Below are positions 16,056-19,357 of a stretch of 19,357 bases of DNA, piece after piece. Source of the stretch: an uncultured Acetatifactor sp. (GTDB taxonomy: Bacteria; Bacillota; Clostridia; Lachnospirales; Lachnospiraceae); contig CAJUCE010000057.1 of the NCBI GenBank assembly GCA_910584865.1, positions 1-19,357 of the forward strand, written 5' to 3'. The notes below the pieces were generated by a model. That model had not been told where the DNA came from and made no database searches. It saw only the letters and a list, made by a program, of their open reading frames with translations. Made by a program: the position numbers and the translations under genes. Within the stretch, counting starts at the first letter, position 1, and each line of letters opens with the position of its first letter.

Positions 16056-16714
16056 ATGGCAAAGAGAAAGCCGACCAATAAATACTATTTTAGTGTTGTG
16101 GGGGAAACAGAACAGTGGTATTTGAAATGGCTGCAGGATCGATTAACAATACGGAAGAATCTGTCTGTAAAGTTTCGATTGATTGTCCGGTGAAAAAGAA
16201 TCCACTAAAACACGCAAAATCTTTGACTGTTACAAGAAAGATTGAGATATATCATTTCTTTGATTATGAAAGTGATGAGCCTATTCATGTACAGGGATTC
16301 CAAGACGCTATGGATAATATGAAGAAAGCAGAGCAATTAGGTAAGCAGATTAAGTATAAATCGGGATATAGCAATTTCACTTTCGACTTATGGATTTTAC
16401 TGCACATGGCAGATTGCAATACTTCATACGCTCATAGAAAACAGTATATTACACTGATCAATAGAGCCTTTTGTGAGAAATTTGAAAACATGGATGAGTA
16501 CAAACATGAGGGTAATTTCAAACGCTGTTTGAGCAAAATGAATCTTGTTAATGTAATTGACGCTATCAAACGTGCGAGAAATATCATGCAGAGGAATCAG
16601 GAGAATGGATATACATTACTTCAGTATAAAGGGTATAGATATTATAAAGAAAACCCATCTCTTTCTGCGTGGGAAGCAATAGAGAAGATTTTAAGTGATT
16701 GTAAATTATTATAA
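16056..16714 (+). pseudogene. RloB-like defence gene disrupted by a frameshift
   Basis: ATG 16056, with AGGTGAGG upstream, opens a frame reading YYFSVVGETEQWYLKWLQD, the usual RloB N-terminus (a strand followed by G-E-T/K-E and an aromatic), but it stops at TGA 16191-16193. The continuation lies in the -1 frame: from about 16142 it reads INNTEESVCKVSIDC and runs to the stop at 16712-16714, with the RloB core FTFDLWILLHMADC and later HRKQYITLINRAF. A single lost base near 16137-16144 would restore one protein of about 219 residues. RloB is linked to abortive infection and normally sits beside the RloA ATPase; none is seen here. The gene is clearly AT-richer than the conjugation genes, suggesting separate acquisition. 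The longer downstream frame could begin at GTG 16115 but would lack the N-terminus. Alternatives are a sequencing error or a translated C-terminal fragment. Confidence 0.75.
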
Positions 16715-16725
16715 GCTTATGAAAG

Positions 16726-16760
16726 ACAGCAGAAAGAGAAATCTTCTCTGCTGTTTGTTT
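16726..16760 (+). terminator. Intrinsic terminator after the RloB-like gene
   Basis: ACAGCAGA (16726-16733) pairs with TCTGCTGT (16747-16754). An inner AAGA/TCTT stem closes a GAAA tetraloop, and the tail is TTTGTTT. It ends the RloB-like transcript and separates it from the next promoter. Confidence 0.75.
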
Positions 16761-16788
16761 ATGATTCGTGAATGATTTGACCAAGGTA

Positions 16789-16817
16789 TAGACATATGGA
16801 AAAATATCTATTATAAT
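16789..16817 (+). promoter_or_regulatory. Well-formed sigma-A type promoter for the 699-residue protein gene
   Basis: TAGACA (16789-16794, five of six matches) and a perfect TATAAT (16812-16817) are separated by 17 bases. Transcription would start near 16824 and run through a leader of about 380 bases before the gene at 17207. Confidence 0.7.
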
Positions 16818-16835
16818 CTATATATATTTAGATTA
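16814..16835. promoter_or_regulatory. Operator-like inverted repeat over the -10 box
   Basis: TAATCTA (16814-16820) and TAGATTA (16829-16835) form an inverted repeat that overlaps the TATAAT box and the expected transcription start. It contains TTTAGATT (16827-16834), the reverse complement of AATCTAAA, the core of the tandem repeats near the left end. A repressor binding here would block the promoter; the AT-rich content means chance is possible. Confidence 0.45.
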
Positions 16836-16917
16836 TTTTATAGTGTGAAGCGTATGTTTGGCATACAGGAGAAAAATCCCCAGAAATGGGTTTATATAGA
16901 TAATACGGGTAAAATGC

Positions 16918-16942
16918 GTCTGGTTTCGGCCAGATTTTTTTT
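16918..16942 (+). terminator. Terminator/attenuator in the leader (first)
   Basis: TCTGG (16919-16923) pairs with CCAGA (16930-16934), loop TTTCGG, followed by eight T. It lies about 95 bases after the expected transcription start of the promoter at 16789 and would cut short the transcript unless read through. Confidence 0.75.
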
Positions 16943-17012
16943 ATGGGAAAAAGGAGGGAAATAAAGGAGATATTACAACTAAATCAAAAATGCGGATTTT
17001 TAAAGGAGAATC

Positions 17013-17057
17013 ATGATCCGGGTAACTGTTGAATCGGGAGATATATGGAGCGTATAA
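17013..17057 (+). CDS. Possible 14-codon leader peptide
   Basis: ATG 17013 follows AAAGGAG (17002-17008) at a suitable four- to five-base distance and reads MIRVTVESGDIWSV to TAA 17055-17057. Its last five codons lie inside the following terminator-like hairpin, the arrangement seen in translation-coupled attenuators. CGGAT (16993-16997) and ATCCG (17016-17020) could also pair and enclose the ribosome binding site. Such a short ORF can be chance. Confidence 0.3.
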   Translation: MIRVTVESGDIWSV

Positions 17058-17078
17058 GCCATATATTTCCTATTTTTT
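17041..17078 (+). terminator. Terminator-like hairpin in the leader (second)
   Basis: ATATATGG (17041-17048) and CCATATAT (17059-17066) form a perfect eight-pair stem with a ten-base loop, then TTCCTATTTTTTT. The T-run begins a few bases after the stem, so termination may be inefficient; an attenuator role fits. Confidence 0.55.
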
Positions 17079-17115
17079 TATTCCCGCGGGCATCGGGCCA
17101 GACGGGGGTGGTTGC

Positions 17116-17205
17116 ATGTACATTTACTTAAAGGGCCGGGTTAAGATGATACGGTGTGAAATGGAAAGGCGGACAGCCGCCTGTATAAAGAAATGGAGGA
17201 AATAG
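17116..17205 (+). CDS. Possible 29-codon ORF coupled to the next gene
   Basis: ATG 17116, preceded by GGGGGTGG, encodes a short basic peptide (start MYIYLKGRVKMI, end KKWRK) that stops at TAG 17203-17205, one base before the ATG of the next gene. The AGGCGG/CCGCCT hairpin near 17167-17182 lies within it. It may serve translational coupling rather than encode a stable product; I have no homologue in mind. Confidence 0.3.
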   Translation: MYIYLKGRVKMIRCEMERRTAACIKKWRK

Positions 17206-17206
17206 G

Positions 17207-19306
17207 ATGGGGTTATTTACATTAGAAGGTACGATAGCAATCCCATTGCTGCAGCAGATGGAGTCCCTCATTGTAAGAGGGGCTGATGAGAAGAAATTCG
17301 ACACACAGACAGGGTGGAAAAGTCTGTTCGGAGCAGGGGATTTCGAGAGTTCTATGGAAGAACAGTATGGTTTAAATTACCCGGGCGAAGTTCTGGAACG
17401 GTACGAAGAACGCTGCGGAGGCGGTATTGAGCAGGAAAGAGCGCTTGGACTGGCTCTGGCAGAGAACAAGATGCTTTTAGAGGAATCTATGTTTGTCGGG
17501 GCGCAGTATCCGAACTTTATCCGGAAAATAAAAAACCATACAGAGCAGGATTTTTACCTGACTTGTGTTATGTACCTGCTTTCAGAGAAAGTGGAGGAAC
17601 AGGGGAAATTCTATCAGAAGATTTTGCAGCATGATTATAAGGAAACGAAAGAAGCTGTATTTGCGGCGTTTGTCCTGCAGGAGCATCCAAAAGCATGGGA
17701 CTTTGTAAAACCGCTTTTTATCCGGTTCCTCGGCAATGGACGGACATTAAGGGCATATGGAAATCATGGACTTTATGCGTGGGTGCTGCAGATGTATGCC
17801 GATAAGATACAGAAATGCAGAACAAAGGACATGTATGTATTAAAAGCACTGCTGGAATTGTGCAATAAGTTCGTGAAAGAGGGTACACCGGCATGGGAAC
17901 ATCTCAAGAACGCAGGATATTCCAGACAGGAGCTCATCTATCTGAACCTGATCCTGCGGGGGGCTGTGTGGAGCCTGGAAACGCCGGATAAGAAGTCTAT
18001 TACTATAGAACGGATGGCCCTTTTTGGCTTAAAAGAACTGATAAATGCAAAAGAGATTGAAGATCCAGGGCTGTTTCCGTTTTGTGAATCTTTATTAAAG
18101 GATTACGAGTCATATGATATCCATATAGATGGCGCTGAGGGGATACTGAGCAGCCTGATAAGAAATGTACATATCCGGGATCGGCAGATGTACCAGTATC
18201 TATATGGAATCAAAAAAGACAGGCGGCTGCCGGAGGATTGGTTCTACCTGGATTTTTCGGATAAAGAATCCTGTGAGGTATCCAAATGGATGGAGCAGGA
18301 GCAGTTTACCAAATTATTCAGCGTCAGCCTGTATTCACAGGAATCGGTAAATATTGATCTGTGGTTTGATAATTACCAGGGGTATACGGGAAAACGGTAT
18401 GAAGAGTTATTCTGGAAAATGCCAGATTTCTATGTTAAGGATGTATTTCGGTTATTAGTAAAACAAAATAAGATAGATATGGTAAAGCTTCTTGAGGAGT
18501 ATGCGGAGGATGAGAAACATATGCCAGCGGAAACGCTCAAAAATAAGTGGAGCATTATGAAAGGCCATATAGGTTCGGTTGCCCGCTATTTAACAAGTCA
18601 TGAAGTTTATCTTTTTTGGGAAGCATTTGACAGGTATTACGGAATCTGTCAATTGGACGGGTTTTTCGGGTACCGCAATGTTGTGCTGGACGCAGTGAAG
18701 GTGCAGAGTTATGGATACCGTTTTCAGAATATGAAGTTCAAAGAAGAGATATTATCCGTGGAAGAGCAGGCGAAGCTCTTTGACTGGGTGGAACTGATGG
18801 TTTACAGGGAGATGCCGCAGGAATATGAAAAATTTCTTTACAACTTTCTTTTGATGTACGGAGTGCGTAAGAGCTTTCCGGAGGACAGTGTTTCTCTGTT
18901 TCATTTCATCAAGGAGGATGTTGGCGAATCAGAAAGGAACCGGTTATATCGAGAGTATTTTTCAACGGATGAATGGGAAGCTTTCCGGAAAAAGGAAAAC
19001 GAGAGGAGAGAACAGATAAAAAAAGAGCGCCGGCAGGAAGAGCTGCAGACGTTCCGGAAACAGATTTGCGCGGATATCCAGTCATCGCAGGATATGTATG
19101 GGATTCAGGATGCGATTGCCAGACATTTATCTCGCTTGTATTCTGAAAGGGAAAAAGCAGAGATATGTCTGGAACTGCTTGACAGCTATCTGGAAAAAGA
19201 CTGCAAGGTAAAGAAACGCACAGCGGGAAGACTGGCAGACCATATAGTTGACCTGTTTGCCCACGGGGCGCTGGAGTGGAAGACGGTTCAGGAAATTATT
19301 AATTAG
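17207..19306 (+). CDS. Unrecognised 699-residue, probably all-helical protein
   Basis: I do not recognise this protein. It has no signal peptide, no membrane helix and no nucleotide-binding, protease or nuclease motif that I can see. Predicted-looking amphipathic helices fill most of its length with many aromatic residues (for example LYAWVLQMYADK, LFWEAFDRYYGIC), the look of helical-repeat or scaffold proteins. Residues about 590-625 are a highly charged single helix or coiled coil (KKENERREQIKKERRQEE), and the final 70 residues are helical again. GGAGG at 17195-17199 before ATG 17207 supports the start. It stands alone behind its own promoter and a long structured leader, after a defence gene remnant. 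Roles in defence, regulation or exclusion are open; nothing in the sequence decides among them. Confidence 0.7.
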   Translation: MGLFTLEGTIAIPLLQQMESLIVRGADEKKFDTQTGWKSLFGAGDFESSMEEQYGLNYPGEVLERYEERCGGGIEQERALGLALAENKMLLEESMFVGAQYPNFIRKIKNHTEQDFYLTCVMYLLSEKVEEQGKFYQKILQHDYKETKEAVFAAFVLQEHPKAWDFVKPLFIRFLGNGRTLRAYGNHGLYAWVLQMYADKIQKCRTKDMYVLKALLELCNKFVKEGTPAWEHLKNAGYSRQELIYLNLILRGAVWSLETPDKKSITIERMALFGLKELINAKEIEDPGLFPFCESLLKDYESYDIHIDGAEGILSSLIRNVHIRDRQMYQYLYGIKKDRRLPEDWFYLDFSDKESCEVSKWMEQEQFTKLFSVSLYSQESVNIDLWFDNYQGYTGKRYEELFWKMPDFYVKDVFRLLVKQNKIDMVKLLEEYAEDEKHMPAETLKNKWSIMKGHIGSVARYLTSHEVYLFWEAFDRYYGICQLDGFFGYRNVVLDAVKVQSYGYRFQNMKFKEEILSVEEQAKLFDWVELMVYREMPQEYEKFLYNFLLMYGVRKSFPEDSVSLFHFIKEDVGESERNRLYREYFSTDEWEAFRKKENERREQIKKERRQEELQTFRKQICADIQSSQDMYGIQDAIARHLSRLYSEREKAEICLELLDSYLEKDCKVKKRTAGRLADHIVDLFAHGALEWKTVQEIIN

Positions 19307-19309
19307 GTA

Positions 19310-19339
19310 ATTGCGAAACTCGCTAAACTCGTTCGCAAT
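19310..19339. repeat. Eight-base inverted repeat at the right edge
   Basis: ATTGCGAA (19310-19317) and TTCGCAAT (19332-19339) are perfect inverted arms around a 14-base centre that itself has ACTCG twice (19318-19322 and 19327-19331). No T-tract follows, so it is not a typical intrinsic terminator; it starts four bases after the preceding stop codon. It could be a protein binding site, recombination site or RNA stem. Confidence 0.6.
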
Positions 19340-19357
19340 CTTGAACCGAAACAAGAA

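Larger units (their letters stand above)
16715..17206 (+). other. Intergenic region and structured leader
   Basis: About 490 bases without a sizeable gene. In order: the RloB terminator (16726-16760), a promoter with operator-like repeat (16789-16835), a small hairpin GTATG/CATAC (16852-16866), a CCCA-GAAA-TGGG tetraloop hairpin near 16878-16890, a terminator-like hairpin (16918-16942), a 14-codon ORF (17013-17057) overlapping a second terminator-like hairpin (17041-17078), and a 29-codon ORF (17116-17205) that ends just before the next gene. It does not match a riboswitch I know. Confidence 0.6.

Noticed and set aside
16116..16193. Programmed -1 frameshift in the RloB-like gene
   Set aside because: No X-XXY-YYZ heptamer is found in the zone where the two frames overlap, so a mutation is the simpler reading.
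16852..16866. GTATG/CATAC hairpin considered as part of an origin of transfer
   Set aside because: The stem is only five pairs, and no relaxase gene or recognisable nick site lies nearby.
16943..17032. 29-codon ORF right after the first leader terminator
   Set aside because: Its ATG follows the T-tract directly with no ribosome binding site, and it contains the ribosome binding sites of other short frames.

Overview
The window looks like part of a conjugative element (an ICE or large conjugative plasmid) from a Gram-positive gut anaerobe, most likely of the Clostridia/Lachnospiraceae type. This is inferred from the strong AGGAGG ribosome binding sites, TTG starts at two genes, Gram-positive lipoboxes, and a Firmicutes-type mating-channel gene order (PrgI-like, VirB4, TrbL/VirB6-like, lysozyme-NlpC/P60). 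All convincing genes lie on the + strand. I see no relaxase, coupling protein, integrase, tRNA or CRISPR array, so the element extends beyond the window or has its other modules elsewhere.

Left part (1-5918). The window opens in the 3' end of a YwbE-family (DUF2196) gene, followed by an intergenic stretch with three exact 11-base tandem repeats and an intrinsic terminator. Then come three genes on DNA: a DUF6094-like N6-adenine-type methyltransferase, a 1075-residue SNF2-like helicase with zinc-ribbon cysteines, and a divergent relative of the DNA polymerase III beta sliding clamp. They could modify and protect, or help replicate, the element's DNA.

Middle part (5919-16022). After a promoter-like, repeat-bearing region comes a type IV secretion operon: two small paralogous two-helix membrane proteins (one secreted-like, one lipoprotein) flanking a PrgI-family protein; a membrane protein resembling a free-standing VirB4 N-terminal domain; the VirB4 ATPase; a 1003-residue TrbL/VirB6-like channel protein; a lysozyme-NlpC/P60 lipoprotein; a VirB8/NTF2-like membrane protein; and an unrecognised soluble protein. 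Genes overlap or are separated by a few bases, except where an intrinsic terminator is placed just in front of a ribosome binding site.

Right part (16023-19357). An AT-rich RloB-like defence gene is broken by a frameshift and has no RloA ATPase partner beside it. A well-formed promoter (TAGACA-17-TATAAT) with an inverted repeat over its -10 box follows, and its roughly 380-base leader holds two terminator-like hairpins and two tiny ORFs. That leader precedes a 699-residue, probably helical, unrecognised protein. An 8-base inverted repeat ends the window.

Recurring themes are intrinsic terminators inside co-directional gene runs directly before Shine-Dalgarno sites, which suggests attenuation or processive antitermination, and the motif AATCTAAA, found as an 11-base-period array near the left end and again (inverted) beside the right-hand promoter.
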